From the NCBI GenBank assembly GCA_964017235.1, contig OZ024936.1, positions 16,530,496 through 16,594,495 of the forward strand: DNA of 64,000 bases. The letters are read 5' to 3'. Below are positions 37,101-51,012 of this stretch, in pieces. Position 1 is the stretch's first letter; the number at the start of each line of letters is the position of its first letter. A model generated the notes under the pieces. It did no database searches and had not been told where the DNA came from. It was given only the letters and a program-made list of their open reading frames with translations. This stretch comes from Sabellastarte sp. h YS-2021. Lineage: Eukaryota > Annelida > Polychaeta > Sabellida > Sabellidae. The translations under genes and the position numbers were made by a program.

Positions 37101-40100
37101 CTCAGCTAGTAATAATGGGCGATAATATCGTTGAAATTGAAAAAACAAGCAAACATGCAATATACTACCAACCTAAAACCCCATATTCCAACAAATATTT
37201 GTTATCCCAAACAAAATATAACCAAAAACTTCACAATTTTTCATTTTGTGATGTCAACAGGGAGTACTAGACAGGAAATGAAAAACAAAATGAAAACTAG
37301 AAATAGGACGCCCTGTTGCTTGTAGCTGCGACATATGAATAGAAACAGGATAGCATAGAAGAACACACATTATCATGTGTAATGTCCACCCTATCAACCT
37401 TTTGTTAAGAAGATAGAAGCAAATTCCTGTTTTTCTATTTTTGGCAAAAATTCGAAAATTCAAAATGGCCGCCATTTTTGGGAAAAGGAAAATTTTTTGA
37501 AAATTGCCAAGAGTACATTTCTTAGATACCCTATGGGTCGAAAATTTCAACGAAATAACTCTATTTTGCACGGTTAAGGCCAGTTTGTGTTTTTCCATTT
37601 TTGGCAAAAATTCGAAAATTCAAAATGGCCGCCATATGTGGGGAGGGGAAAATTTTTGGAAAATTGCAAAGAGTACATTTCTTAGATACCCCTTGGGTCG
37701 AAAATTTCGCCGAAATCGCTCTATCTCGCACGGTTAAGGAGATAGAAGCAAATTTGTGTTTTGCCATTGTTGGCAAAAATGCGAAAATTCAAAATGGCCG
37801 CCATTTTTGGGGAGGGGAAAATTTTTTTAAAATTGCAAAGATTACATTCCTTAGATATCCTGTGGGTTGAAAATTTCGACGAAATCGCTCTATCTCGCAT
37901 GGTTAAGGAGATAGAAGCAAATTTGTGTTTTGCCATTTTTGGCAAAAATTTGAAAATTCAAAATGGCCGCCATTTTAGGGGAGGGGAAATTTTTTTTAAA
38001 TTGCCAAGAATACAATGCTCAAACACCTGTGGGTCGAAAATTTTGACGAAATCGCTCTATCTCGCACGGTTAAGGAGATAGAAGCAAATTTGTGTTTTGC
38101 CATTTTTGGCAAAAATTCGAAAATTCAAAATGGCCGCCATTTTTGGGGAGGGGAAAATTTTTGTAAAATTGCAAAGAGTACACTCCTTAGATACCCTGTG
38201 GGTCGAAAATTTGGCCGAAATCGCTCTATCTCGCACGGTTAAGGAGATAGAAGCAAATTTGTGTTTTGCCATTTTTGGCAAAAATTCAAAATGGCCGCCA
38301 TTTTTGGGGAGGGGAAAATTTTTGTAAAATTGCAAAGAGTACACTCCTTAGATACCCTGTGGGTTGAAAATTTCGACGAAATCGCTCTATCTCACACAGT
38401 TAAGGAGATAGAAGCAAATTTGTGTTTTGCCATTTTTGGCAAAAATTCTAAAATTCAAAATGGCCGCCATCTTTGGGGAGGGGAAAATTTTTTAAAAATT
38501 GGCAAAAGTAGAATTCTCAGATACCCTGTGGGTCGAAAATTTGGCCGAAATCGCTCTATCTCGCACGGTTAAGGAGATGGAAGCAAATTAGTGTTTTGCC
38601 ATTTTTGGCAAAAATTCGAAAATTCAAAATGGCCGCCATTTTAGGGGAGGGGAAATTTCTTTTAAATTGCCAAGAATACAATGCTCAAACACCTGTGGGT
38701 CGAAAATTTTGACGAAATCGCTCTATCTCGCACGGTTAAGGAGATAGAAGGAAATTTGTGTTTTGCCATTTTTGGCAAAAATTCTAAAATTCAAAATGGC
38801 CGCCATTTTTGGGGAGGGGAAAATTTTTTGAAAATTGTAAAGATTACATTCCTGAAATACCCTGTGGGTCGAAAATTTTGCCGAAATCGCTCTATCTCGC
38901 ACGGTTAAGGAGATAGAAGCAAATTAGTGTTTTGCCATTTTTGGCAAAAATTCGAAAATTCAAAATGGCCGCCATTTTTGAAGAGGGGAAAATTTTTGGA
39001 AAATTGCAAAGAGTACACTCCTTAGATACCCTGTGGGTCGAAAATTTTGACGAAATCGCTCTATCTCACACAGTTAAGGAGATAGAAGGAAATTTGTGTT
39101 TTGCCATTTTTGGCAAAAATTCTAAAATTCAAAATGGCCGCCATTTTTGGGGAGGGGAAAATTTTTTGAAAATTGTAAAGATTACATTCCTTAAATACCC
39201 TGTGGGTCGAAAATTTTGCCGAAATCGCTCTATCTCGCACGGTTAAGGAGATAGAAGCAAATTAGTGTTTTGCCATTTTTGGCAAAAATTCGAAAATTCA
39301 AAATGGCCGCCATTTTTGGGGAGGGGAAATTTTTTTTAAATTGCCAAGAATACAATGCTCAAACACCTGTGGGTTGAAAATTTTGCCGAAATCGCTCTAT
39401 CTCGCATGGTTAAGGAGATAGAAGCAAATTAGTGTTTTGCCATTTTTGGCAAAAATTCGAAAATTCAAAATGGCTGCCATTTTAGGGGAGGGGAAATTTT
39501 TTTTAAATTGCAAAGAATACAATGCTCAAACACCTGTGGGTCGAAAATTTCGACGAAATCGCTCTATCTCGCATGGTTAAGGAGATAGAAGCAAATTTGT
39601 GTTTTGCCATTTTTGGCAAAAATTCGAAAATTCAAAATGGCCGCCATTTTTGGGGAGGGGAAAATTTTTTGAAAATTGCAAAGATTGCATTCCTTAGTTA
39701 CCCTGTGGGTCGAAAATTTCGACGAAATCGCTCTATCTTGCACGGTTAAGGAGATAGAAGCAAATTTGTGTTTTGCCATTTTTGGCAAAAATTCGAAAAT
39801 TCAAAATGGCCGCCATTTTTGGGGAGGGGAAAATTTTTGGAAAATTGCAAAGAGTACACTCCTTAGATACCCTGTGGGTCGAAAATTTTGACGAAATCGC
39901 TCTATCTCACACAGTTAAGGAGATAGTGATGGGACGATTAGACCAACGTTCGATTAATCGTCGGCGTTATGGTACAATCGCGTTCGGTCACTGACAACTT
40001 CTAGAAATAGATTAAATCTTACCCTTCCTTATGTGTCTCAATATCCACGTGTTTTTTATATTTTAAGCTATTTCCTTAACTTTCCTTTGATAAATAATGA

Positions 40101-43100
40101 GATTTGTCACGAATTTGGGTTTCTTTATGTCTACCGCCATATTTACCGGAAGTGAGTGCTTTTGGTAGGTTCTAAATGTCGGAAACACCGTTATTCTTAC
40201 GGATTGACAAATACTTCATCCCGGAAAGTCTTTCATAATATATTTTCTTACAGTGGAGTAAAAAAATTGATTAAGGGTCGATCATCGGTCGGAAAATTGG
40301 ACGAATAATCGACCGCGAAAATTGAGGCGATTCCACTCACTATAAGGAGATAGAAGCAAATTTGTGTTTTGCCATTTTTGGCAAAAATTCTAAAATTCAA
40401 AATGGCCGCCATTTTTGGGGAGGGGAAAATTTTTTGAAAATTGTAAAGATTACATTCCTTAAATACCCTGTGGGTCGAAAATTTCGACGAAATCGCTCTA
40501 TCTCGCACGGTTAAGGAGATAGAAGCAAATTTGTGTTTTGCCATTTTTGGCAAAAATTCTAAAATTCAAAATGGCCGCCATTTTAGGGGAGGGGAAAATT
40601 TTTTGAAAATTGTAAAGATTACATTCCTTAAATACCCTGTGGGTCGAAAATTTCGACGAAATCGCTCTATCTCGCACGGTTAAGGAGATAGAAGCAAATT
40701 TGTGTTTTGCCATTTTTGGCAAAAATTCGAAAATTCAAAATGGCCGCCATTTTTGGGGAGGGGAAATTTTTTTGAAAATTGCAAAGATTGCATTCCTTAG
40801 ATACCCTGTGGGTCGAAAATTTCGACGAAATCGCTCTATCTCGCACGGTTAAGGAGATAGAAGCAAATTTGTGTTTTGCCATTTTTGGCAAAAATTCGAA
40901 AATTCAAAATGGCCGCCATTTTTGGGGAGGGGAAAATTTTTGGAAAATTGCAAAGAGTACACTCCTTAGATACCCTGTGGGTCGAAAATTTTGACGAAAT
41001 CGCTCTATCTCACACAGTTAAGGAGATAGAAGCAAATTTGTGTTTTGCCATTTTTGGCAAAAATTCTAAAATTCAAAATGGCCGCCATTTTTGGGGAGGG
41101 GAAAAATTTTTGAAAATTGTAAAGATTACATTCCTTAAATACCCTGTGGGTCGAAAATTTCGACGAAATCGCTCTATCTCGCACGGTTAAGGAGATAGAA
41201 GCAAATTTGTGTTTTGCCATTTTTGGCAAAAATTCGAAAATTCAAAATGGCCGCCATTTTTGGGGAGGGGAAAATTTTTTGAAAATTGCAAAGATTACAT
41301 TCCTTAGATACCCTGTGGGTCGAAAATTTCGACGAAATCGCTCTATCTCTTACGGTTTCTGAGATATTAGCAAATTACTCAAAAGTAGTACTGAAAATAC
41401 ACAATGAAGTACCTAAATGGCTATTACTCATGTACTGACAAAGCTATCAGTCCCAAATGCAATACCAAGCGAGCTATGGACATAACAATCTTGTATTCAA
41501 AATTGTAGTAAAATATCTTTAATTATTTTGGCTTAAATGCATGGAAACCAATGGGTACTGAAAATAGCTGTACTTAAGTATTACTCAGTAAGCAAAAGAG
41601 GTACAACAGCCAAAAGCAATCCCAAGCAAGCTACTGACCCAATAAGCCTGCATACCAAATTTGGTGACAATAGCTCTAATACTTTTCCTTTAAATGAGCG
41701 GAAACCATGCGTGACGCCGGACATCGGACGCCGGACATCGGACATCGGACGGCGCAAAAAGCAAAAATAATATATCCACCCCCCAGGGGGGTGGACATAA
41801 TGATGTCAACAGGAAGTGAAAAAAAAAATGAAAACAAGTCGTCTAAACTGCTTTATTTCTTTAAAAATGGCAAAATGTGTGTACTTTTACAATATTGCAA
41901 ATTTAATAAGTAAATTAAATTTTTATATTATTTATATTTTATATTAAATTATTTTATTGCGTTAATACATCCTATCCAATGGAAAATAGCTGAATAACTA
42001 CCGCTTGGTCGGTGGATAAGTAACTAGGGACTTGAGTGAACTCATAATATAATTAACAAAATTCCCATTTAGGCCTGGGTCGACCTTGAGGTCAGGAAAC
42101 CATTAAGGCCCTAGTCGGTCAACAGAAACCGGTCTAACCTGACTTACCTCCCCCCCCCCTTTTTTCAGAGACCTGCTCAGAGGTATGTGAGAAGAGGAAT
42201 GAGTTCAGTCCCATAGAAATAAAACCTCCCGAAGGAAGCACGTCAGAGTTTTTTATTTTTTTTGTTGCTTCTTAACTATACATATACAATATATACAAGG
42301 GTACACCATTCACGTGTGTACTGATCTCCTCTCAGATCCGGGTTGACGGTGGATCTGCTGAGCAGCCACCACTGGGCCCAGATGGTAGAGCTCCGAATCA
42401 GCCCAAGCCAAATCCTTCAGATAAAATTGTGAGAAGATTTTGTGTGATTTCCAATGGCAGGCTGACAAAATCTGTTCCAAAGAGACTCCAAAGGGCTTTA
42501 ACCTGATGTAATGTGTGGGCCTCCTGGTCAGAGAGCTCATAGCATAGGATCACAGTCTGTTTGATCCATGAGGAGATAGTGGCAGGTGAGATGTCTTTGT
42601 CGAAACCTTTCTTAAAGGAGACAAAGACCAATTCCTTGTTCTGCCTGAGGTCCTGTCCAAATAGTAGCGTAATGCTCTGACTGGACAGAGGGACCTATCA
42701 GACTTCTATCCAGAGTAGGAGCCAGGGCTGGTATAACCACCGGGGCCACACTGTCTGGACCCTCTTTGGCCAGCTGGTTTCTAGAGAGGAAGCTGGGTGA
42801 TGGATACATCTGGACATCTTTGACCAGTCAGATTGGTGTCTGATATTTCTGTTTTGTCAAGCATGAATCTCACTTCTACGCTTGCCTGAACCCAGGGCTA
42901 AGAGGAAGACTGTCTTGAATGTTAGATGCTTCAAAGGGGCCTCTCCAATTGGTTCAAAAGGAGCCTTTGTCAGCTGGTGTAAGACGAGAGATAGGTTCCA
43001 TGACGGGATACCCCTTCTACCCCTGGGTCTGTCTCTATGGAAACTGTCCAAGAGACGAGTGAGATTTTCATCTTTGCTGATGTTGAAGGGTAGATTACCC

Positions 43101-46100
43101 AACTTATCCGCAATGGCTGACCTGTAACCATCAATGGTGCTGGGTTGTAACTTCCTGTCTTCAAAAAGGTACATGAGGAAGTCAGCAACGGACTTTACAG
43201 AGGGTGCCCTGAAGTCCACCTGATTAGTGTTGCACCACTTTGTAAAAACGGTCCATTTTGCCTCATAGACTGACCTGGTTGATCCCCTCTGAGGAGCCTC
43301 AATTCTTGCTGCCACTGCCTCAGAGAAACCCTGTTCCTTGATTGCTGTGGCTCTAGGAGCCAAGCATGGAGATTTGGGTTTGTCAGGTTCCTGTGAGGGG
43401 TCTGATTGAAGGGTTGAGTCAGAAGGTTGGGCAGATTGGGCAGACTCAGTGGGATCTGACTGGACATGGACACCAGATCCCAAAACCAAGGCATGTTGGG
43501 CCACCCCGGAGCAATCAGAATGATTCTCTTGCATGGGGAATCTTGTAATTTCTCTGCCACTTTGCCCAATATGGCTGTTGGTGGGAAAGCATAGGCATCC
43601 AGATCCTCCCATGGCAGACTGAGGGCGTCCACTGCCGTGGCTAGGGGGTCTGGAACAGGAGACATAAACTGAGGTAACTTGTTGCTGAACCTCGTGGCAA
43701 ACAGGTCTATCCTGGGGCGGTGCCACCTGCTGCATATAGTCTGGAAAACCTCTTGCAGGAGGGACCATTCCGTCTGGATGGTCTGGCCTAGTTGGGATAG
43801 CTTGTCTGCTACCACATTTAGTCGGTCAGGATTTGAGAGTTACTTGATGTCTGGTGCACCAGGTCAAGATTCGCCATAGAAGGGCACAAAGTGGACCCGA
43901 CCTCATGCCTCCCTCCTTGTTTATGTAAGACACTACCGTAGTATTGTTGGTTGCTATGAGTACTATTCTGTAGGCACAGAAATCTCTGAACTCCTTTAGT
44001 GTTAGAAAGACCTGCCTGGGGTCAGCAGCAGTACAAATGACAGTTATTGTATAAACAAGTGTTCAATTCTAGGTAGTTTATATGCAGTTTGCTCTCTGGT
44101 AGGGACCAAGTGCCTCTTGCAGTACGTTCGTTCAAGTCAGTGCCCCACCCTTCTTTTGATGAGTCTGTAAAGATCTGCAGAGCATGTTGTATTGGGTGTA
44201 GTGGTTGGCCTACAAGGACATTGTCCGCCTGAAGCCACCATTGTAGGTGAGGGTGCAATGATCTGGGAATTAGAATCACTTTCTCTAGTGACTCTGGCAC
44301 CCTCCAGTTGTATTTGAGATGCCACTGTATGGGTCTCATGTGTAGTCTGCCTAAATGAACTTGTTTTTCTGTAGCTTTGAGCAGACCTATCAGAGACATG
44401 AACTGCCGGACCGAACAGGTCGGTAGGGACAGTATTTTCACTATTTTCTCTTGGAGGTTCTGCCACTGGTCCGGTGTAGGTCAGACCCGAACAGCTCTGA
44501 GGTTGAACTGGTAACCTACAAAATCGAAGATCTGCTTGGGTTCCAGCTCCGACTTGTCCAAGTTCACTAACCAACCTAACTTTTGGCATATCTTTACTAG
44601 TTCCTGAGTATACTGGAGACAGACCTGGTGGGATTTGGCTCTCACTAACCAGTCGTCTAGGTATTGGTGGATCCACCTCTTTTTCACCTCTTTTGCTACA
44701 ACAGTGAACTCCAAGGGTGCTGTGGATAGCCTGAACGGGAGGGCCTTCAATTGATATGTTTGACCCTGGACATGGAATCTTAGGTATTTCCTGGATTGTT
44801 CCTGTATTGGTATGTGGAAATAGGCATCCTTGAAGTCTATTGAGGTGACCCACTCCCCTTGCTGTAGGGATGTCCTGATGGTTTCCGGTGTCTCCATTTT
44901 GAATTTCTCCGTCTTGAGAAACAAATTTAGGTTGTGAGGTCTAAGATAGGCCTCCACTTGTTGTTTGGTTTTGGGACTAGGAAAAGTCTGTTGAAAAAGC
45001 TCAGAGATGTTTTGTGCTTTACTAGTTCCACTACATTTTTGTCTATAAGCTGATGTAATGCCTCCAGTAGGTAGCTGTTCCTCTGGGGATTGACATGACA
45101 GCTTATGACTGTGGGAGACCTTGTGAGTTTTGGCCGGATCCGAAAGGGAAGCGTGTAACCTTCTTTCAGGATTTGAACTACTTTCGGACCGGCACCCAGA
45201 TTCAGCCAAGTTTGCCAAAAGTTTTGAAGTCTGGCCCCTACAGGCAGATTGAAGGCAACATTTGTTACATTTGAGACAGGATTGACACAAGAACAATTGA
45301 GTGACACAAGAAACACTTTTCACAAATTTTAATAGAGACTTTTTTGACTGACATTCTGGCACTCCGGGACTTATACCTTTCCTTTGTGGAAGCCCGGGTG
45401 CAGAAGGAACACAACATGAGACTTTACATTTGAAATCAAAAGATTGTTCATTGTCTGTTCTGTGGGAGCGTTCTGGGTCAGCAGCTGACTTGAACACCTG
45501 TTTATACAATAACTGTCATTTGTACTGCTGCTGACCCTGGGCAGGTCGGGATGAAAAGCTTGAGACCTTGCCCCTGCCTCGTTTGAACTGTCGTCTGTTA
45601 ATGTTCTTTCAGGCAGGTCTTTCTTGTTTCCCCTCCGACCGACCTTCTTGCTTCCTGTCACTCCTTTCATAAGGGTGATAACGATTCTTAATGCGTGATG
45701 TGGTAGCCGTGGGATGGCTCTTGTTATCATACAAAGCAATTTCTTCTTCGGCCTTCTTAACAACTGACTCCAAGAACAAGGTGGCAATGTGGAGGGGGCC
45801 TGTCCTGAGAGCTGCAAAGGTGTCTGGTTTGACCCCATTCTTCAAGTGGCTGAGATATGAGTCTCGGCGGGTCAAGGCAAGGTTTCCCATAGTGATAAAC
45901 ACAAAGTCCGTTAAGTGTTCCATTGCTTTTGCCGCCGCCTGTGTAATGCTAGAGTTAAACTCCATAAGGAATTGCAGTTCTTCAGTGGCTTCAGACAACT
46001 TGTTGGAAACTTTACCCTTGTTGTCTCCCCGGATAACCTTGATCTGTGTCTGCATATCCCCTTGTACTTTAAACAAGCATCGGTTAAAGCTTGTGGTTTG

Positions 46101-49100
46101 GTTGCAGACTACTGAGGCCTCTCTGGCCGTTCTCTCCCAACGCCTAAGAGTGTCTTGTAAAATTCTACGTGAGGCCGGTGGAGTAGCTGCCAAGGCTGCT
46201 TTCCTGGCTATTCTACCGAAGCTGTTGTTCAGTTTGGAAGGGCCTGTATTCCAACTGGTGACAGTGGCCGGATACAATTGCTGGTCCGAGTAAATTCCGT
46301 ACCATTTTGTTTGTGGTTTTGGGAGTCTGACGAAATGATCCATAGGAAGGCTACCGGCTTCAGTAGTTCTCTGTCATAGTGATATTGAGTTTGGATAACT
46401 TTTTACAGAGCCAATCCTCCGTAGGCATTTGGACTGAGATCTTGCTGGGAGCTGGAGCCTTGGGGCCAGCAAAGGGGTTGTCATGTGAGGGATTTGAACT
46501 GTCCACATCAGGGATATGCGACCAACCAATAAATGATCGTATGCCTCTCATGGTTTCCCTGTATGTCTGTTCTTCGGAGGTTGGTAGTTCCTGTTCAGTA
46601 AATTCTTGATCGTCGGACAGTTCTCCCTCCTCTACAAAGAGTTCCACCGGAGGGGTGTCCGAAAGGTGACTCTCAGTATCCGATTCTAAACTAGAAATAC
46701 TGTCTCTCCTGCTTTTCTGAGGGGTTGGTGAAACAGAGCCGGTGGTGCTATAAGGTCGGTCGGAAGGAGGGTGGTCAGTGACCGGCTGGTTGGAGCTCTC
46801 AGCAGAAACAGTGGAAGGTCGGTGAGGGTCGGTACTAGGCTTACCGGTCGACTTTTGCTTCTGGGAAGCGGTGTCTGGACCAGTGCGCCCCTGTGAAGTA
46901 GACTTGAGTTTGTGTTTAAGTTTACCGGCCGACTTTTGCTGTAAAGCAATATTGTCTGGGCCAGTGCGCTCAGATGAAGAAGATCCATGATACCAAGAGT
47001 CCTTTGGTAGCTTACCGGGCGACGGCTGCAAGGCAGCACTAGAGTCTGGGCCAGTGCGCTGAGAAGTATCCACAGGTCTATCTGATGGTTGAAAACAGGG
47101 TTCTGTGTCACAAGCTACCTTAGCTGGAAGTGAGTGAGCTGGAGATCAGATGAAAAAGTCGGTTCCATGGATCTAGCTAAGAGTAATGCTTCTAACCTGT
47201 TGAAGCGCTCCGACCACTTATCATCCAGAGCTGTAATCTTGTCATCTGTAACAGAAGTGGGAGCCGCAGATGATTTCTTTGCTTTAGTAGAAGGTTTGTC
47301 CTTCTTGGGCTTTTTCTCGGGAGGAACAGGTGATTTAGCAATGCTAGTTCTGCTCACAACCCCAATAACTGAGACGCTGGAAGGGTCTACAAGTTCATCC
47401 GTGGGTTGGGTACTATCTAAACGCTTTGCCTCCCTCTTCTCTTTCTTGATTTTATAAGATGGTGTTGAAATTTGAGCACGCTGCTCAGGGGTAAAGGCAT
47501 TGCAAAGATTACAATCCACAGTGTCCTTATTGGCAATACAGGGTTCCTCACCTTTCCCCTTTTCCCTACAACGTGCGCAGAAAGCGTGCCCGTCAAAACT
47601 TGCCATTGCATGTCCACAGCTCCCTCTCTTCTGACCAGGAGATGACATCATAGACTAAAGACACAGATAACTTCAATAAAACAACATTCAATAAAGTTCT
47701 TTCAATATAACGACTAATATTCACAAATTTCTGGCAGAGATACATTTCCAATGTGCACTGGCTCATGCCAAACGAAAAAGATGCTATGACGTCACGCTTG
47801 TGTTCGTTTACCATTTTATTTGTGAAAACAAAATAAGTACCAGTATAGAAACATTTTTGCGAACCTTTCACAAAATCACTACGAAAACCCTTGACAACAT
47901 CGACAGAAGACATCCCTCAGGATGCCATCTCTAATTCTGACATTATGCTGTGTTTTCATGTTTTGTCCCGCTAAAAAAGATAACCTAGCAAACGACAATA
48001 TAATATGTTGTGGTAGTTATAACAACTATCGAGTGGACCAGAATGCACTAAATCGATCATAATCATGAAATACCGACCACCCGGTCACACCCTTAATAAA
48101 TACAGAGAGGGACAAACTGTGTGAACCAGGTGCTGTGTTCACATTATCATTCTAAGAAGTACATGTACTCTGATACTTAGAATCTTCAAGAAAAACAACT
48201 ATTTGTAAGAATTACACAAATTTTGGACAAAAACTGGTTTTATTATTCTGAAAAAAAAAAATAATTTGACAGATTGCATGCAAAAGCTATGTATAGTTAA
48301 CTAGAAAACATTGTTACTTTAGATATTAATTAAAACATGAAGATATTATGTTGGTGACAAAACTGTGTAGAAAATGCTCTTTTATGGCAATTTTGAGAAG
48401 AAAAAAAAAGAACTTATCAATTATGAAAACTTATCAAGCTAAAATTTTTTCTTACTCTTACAATCATTATGTTTCCAAGAAAATTCTTGGAAAGGGCCAC
48501 CCAACCGGCCCCGTTATCAGCTTACTAGGGGTCTTACTAGGACTAGACATGAAAAAGATGCTATGACGTCACGTTGTCTAGACAGGAAGAGGACATACAA
48601 TGCGCCACCTGGCGAATGCGCTCTCTTGACTGGTCTTTTTCTGACGTTTGGCGGGACCGGTCGCACCAACCGGTAAAGCAATTGTCCATTGGATAGGGTA
48701 TTAACTTATAAAAATTACTTATTAAATTTGCAATTTTATTGCGTTAATACATCCTATCCAATGGACAATTGCTGAATAACTACTGCCTGGTAGGCGGGTA
48801 AGCAGCTAGGGACTTAAATGAACTCATAATAAAACAAAAATGAGAGGGCCCATTTGACCTAGGGTCAGAGAACCCTGAGAGGTCAAGGTCGGTTACCAAC
48901 TGACCGGTTAACCGGGAGTCTACTGACGTTGCCCCCCCCCCCTTTTTCTTTCCCTCCCAGGGTTGATCTGAGAAGGGAAAGAGAGAGAGAGAGGGGTTGA
49001 GTTTTTTTTTTTTTATAAAACATATGTACATTCAACCTATTTACATTATGTACATATGTAACATATTTACAATATGTACATATTTACATATATATACAAT

Positions 49101-50976
49101 ATCTCCTCACTTCTGGGCCTGGTGGTGTACCTGTTGGGCAGCCACTACAGGTCCCAGGTGGAAAAGCTCAGAGTCAGCCCAGGCAACATCCTTCAAATAA
49201 AACTGAGTGAAGGTGTTGTGAGATTTCCAGTGGCAGGCTGACAAGATCTACTCTAAGGCGATCCCTGATTGGAATGCCTTAGATGCAGCAAAGGCCCTCA
49301 CATCATGGGCTTTAACCTGATGCAAGGAGAGGGCCTCCTGGTCCGAGAGCTCATAGCACAGAATCACAGTCTGTTTGATCCAAGAGGAGATGGTGGCATG
49401 GGAGATGTCCTTGTCAAAACCCTTCTTGAAGGAGACAAAGACCAACTCCTTATTCTGCCTAAGGTCTGAAGTCCTGTCCTAGTAGTAGCGCAAGGCCCTA
49501 ACTGGACATAGGGACCTGTCACCCTTGAGTGATTTATCCAGAGATGGTGCCAGGGCTGGAATGACCACTGGTGCCACACTATCTGGACACTCCTTAGCCA
49601 GCTGATTCTTGGATAGGAAGCTGGGTGAGGGATACATGGACACCTTAGACCAGTCTGATTGGTGTCTGATGTTCTTATGTAACCAAGCATGTAGTGCTGT
49701 AACGAGTTGACCGAAACTCGAGTCGTAACTCGATGGGCGATATTTGGGGATAACATCGGTTTACGCAATTTAAACTCGAGTTTTTAAGAAATAAATAATG
49801 ATATACTAATCTTGTTACAAACTAGCACTTTTGAAATTTATTTAACCATAAAGACGTAAAAATCAATGAGCAATGGTGGGTTTTTTATTTCCCTTATTTA
49901 CGTGGCTGTTCCATAAAGTGCTCATACATATCTGCAAAATTTAACCGGCAACAAAATATATTTCCTTGCAATAAAATGGTACAAAAGACATTAATGGCGG
50001 ACCCCTTGATGACAATATTTTGACATTGTTATTTTATTTATATTTGTGTCATTTACTCGAGTTCAACTCGAGTTCAACTCGAGTTCAACTCGCATCTAAC
50101 AGGCGATCCTCGATCTACAGAAATCGCTAATGATTACAGCCCTACAAGCATGGATCTCACTCCTGCGTTTGCCAGAACCTAAGGCCAGCAAGAAAACAGT
50201 CTCGAAAGTCAGATGTTTCAAGGAGGCCCCTTTCAGGGGTTCAAAGGGAGCCTTTGTCAGCTGGTGGAGCACCAGGGAAAGGTTCCAGGAGGGAATGCCC
50301 CTCCTGCCCTTGGGTCTGTCTCTGTGGAAGCTGTCCAGGAGACGAGTGAGATTCTCATCCTTACTGACATTAATGGTTGAATTACCCAGTTTGTCAGCAA
50401 TGGCTGATCTGTAGCCATCAATAGTGCCTGGTTGCAACTTCTTGTCCTGAAACAAGTGCAGGAGGAAGTCAGCAATGGCTTTCAGAGGTGGTGTCCTGAA
50501 GTCCACCTGATTACTGAGGCACCACTTTGTAAAAATGGTCCACTTTGCCTCATAGACAGATCTGGTTGATCCTCTTTGAGGAGCCTCAATTCGTGCTGCC
50601 ACTGCCTCAGAGAAGCCCTGCTCCTTGATTGCTGTGGCTCTAGGAGCCAGGCATGTAAGTTCAGATTCGACAGGTTCCTGTGGAGGACCTGATTGAATGG
50701 CTGAGACACCAAGTTTGGTATGTTGGGCAGACAGAGTGGGATCTGGCTGGACATTGCCACTAGATCCCAGAACCAGGGCATGTTGGGCCACCTTGGGGCA
50801 CCTGGCGAATGCATTCTCGTGACCGGTCCTGCCGGTATTATATACAGGACGTCTTTTTCTGATGTTTGGCGGGACTGGTCGCGCCGACCGGTAAAGCAAT
50901 TGTCAATTGGATAGGCTGTATTAACGCAATAAAAAAGAATGTTACTGAAAATGGGCCCTGGACCTTACTTGTCTTT

Positions 50977-51012
<36 letters not shown>

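Larger units (their letters stand above)
41895..47797 (-). mobile_element. DIRS retrotransposon, copy E (decayed, 3' repeat deleted)
   Basis: Left terminus TTGCAAATTTAATAAG is followed after ~60 bases by the second half of an internal complementary region (TTTTATTGCGTTAATAC), so the 3' terminal repeat and the first half are deleted. Recombinase, polymerase and gag follow in order, with many frameshifts. The 5' terminal repeat stops after TGACGTCACG near 47.80 kb, where unrelated sequence begins. Same family as B and F. Confidence 0.85.
48550..50934 (-). mobile_element. DIRS retrotransposon, copy F (recombinase-only deletion derivative)
   Basis: A terminal repeat (48550-48690, with TGACGTCA) runs into the complement of the left terminus and the internal complementary region (to 48775), then a polypurine tract, the recombinase gene and, directly joined near 50.81 kb, a right terminal repeat ending GTATTAACGCAATAAAA. 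Gag and polymerase are deleted, the reverse of copy B. A hAT MITE sits in the recombinase. Confidence 0.84.

Noticed and set aside
37500..41230. About 25 overlapping short ORFs on both strands with near-identical proteins (KMAKHKFASISL-type, FAIFGKNSKIQNG-type)
   Set aside because: They are translations of the 169-bp satellite, occur in every frame and strand, and end at unit borders. Length 169 is not a multiple of three, so no frame can run through.
47798..48549. Possible novel gene between DIRS E and F
   Set aside because: Only short AT-rich frames without a domain or splice pattern.
50663..50899. Fusion ORF starting in the terminal repeat of DIRS F (MLYRSARPVPP...)
   Set aside because: Created by the deletion that joins the terminal repeat to the recombinase; a similar leader in copy B comes from the same repeat and precedes the conserved Gag start.
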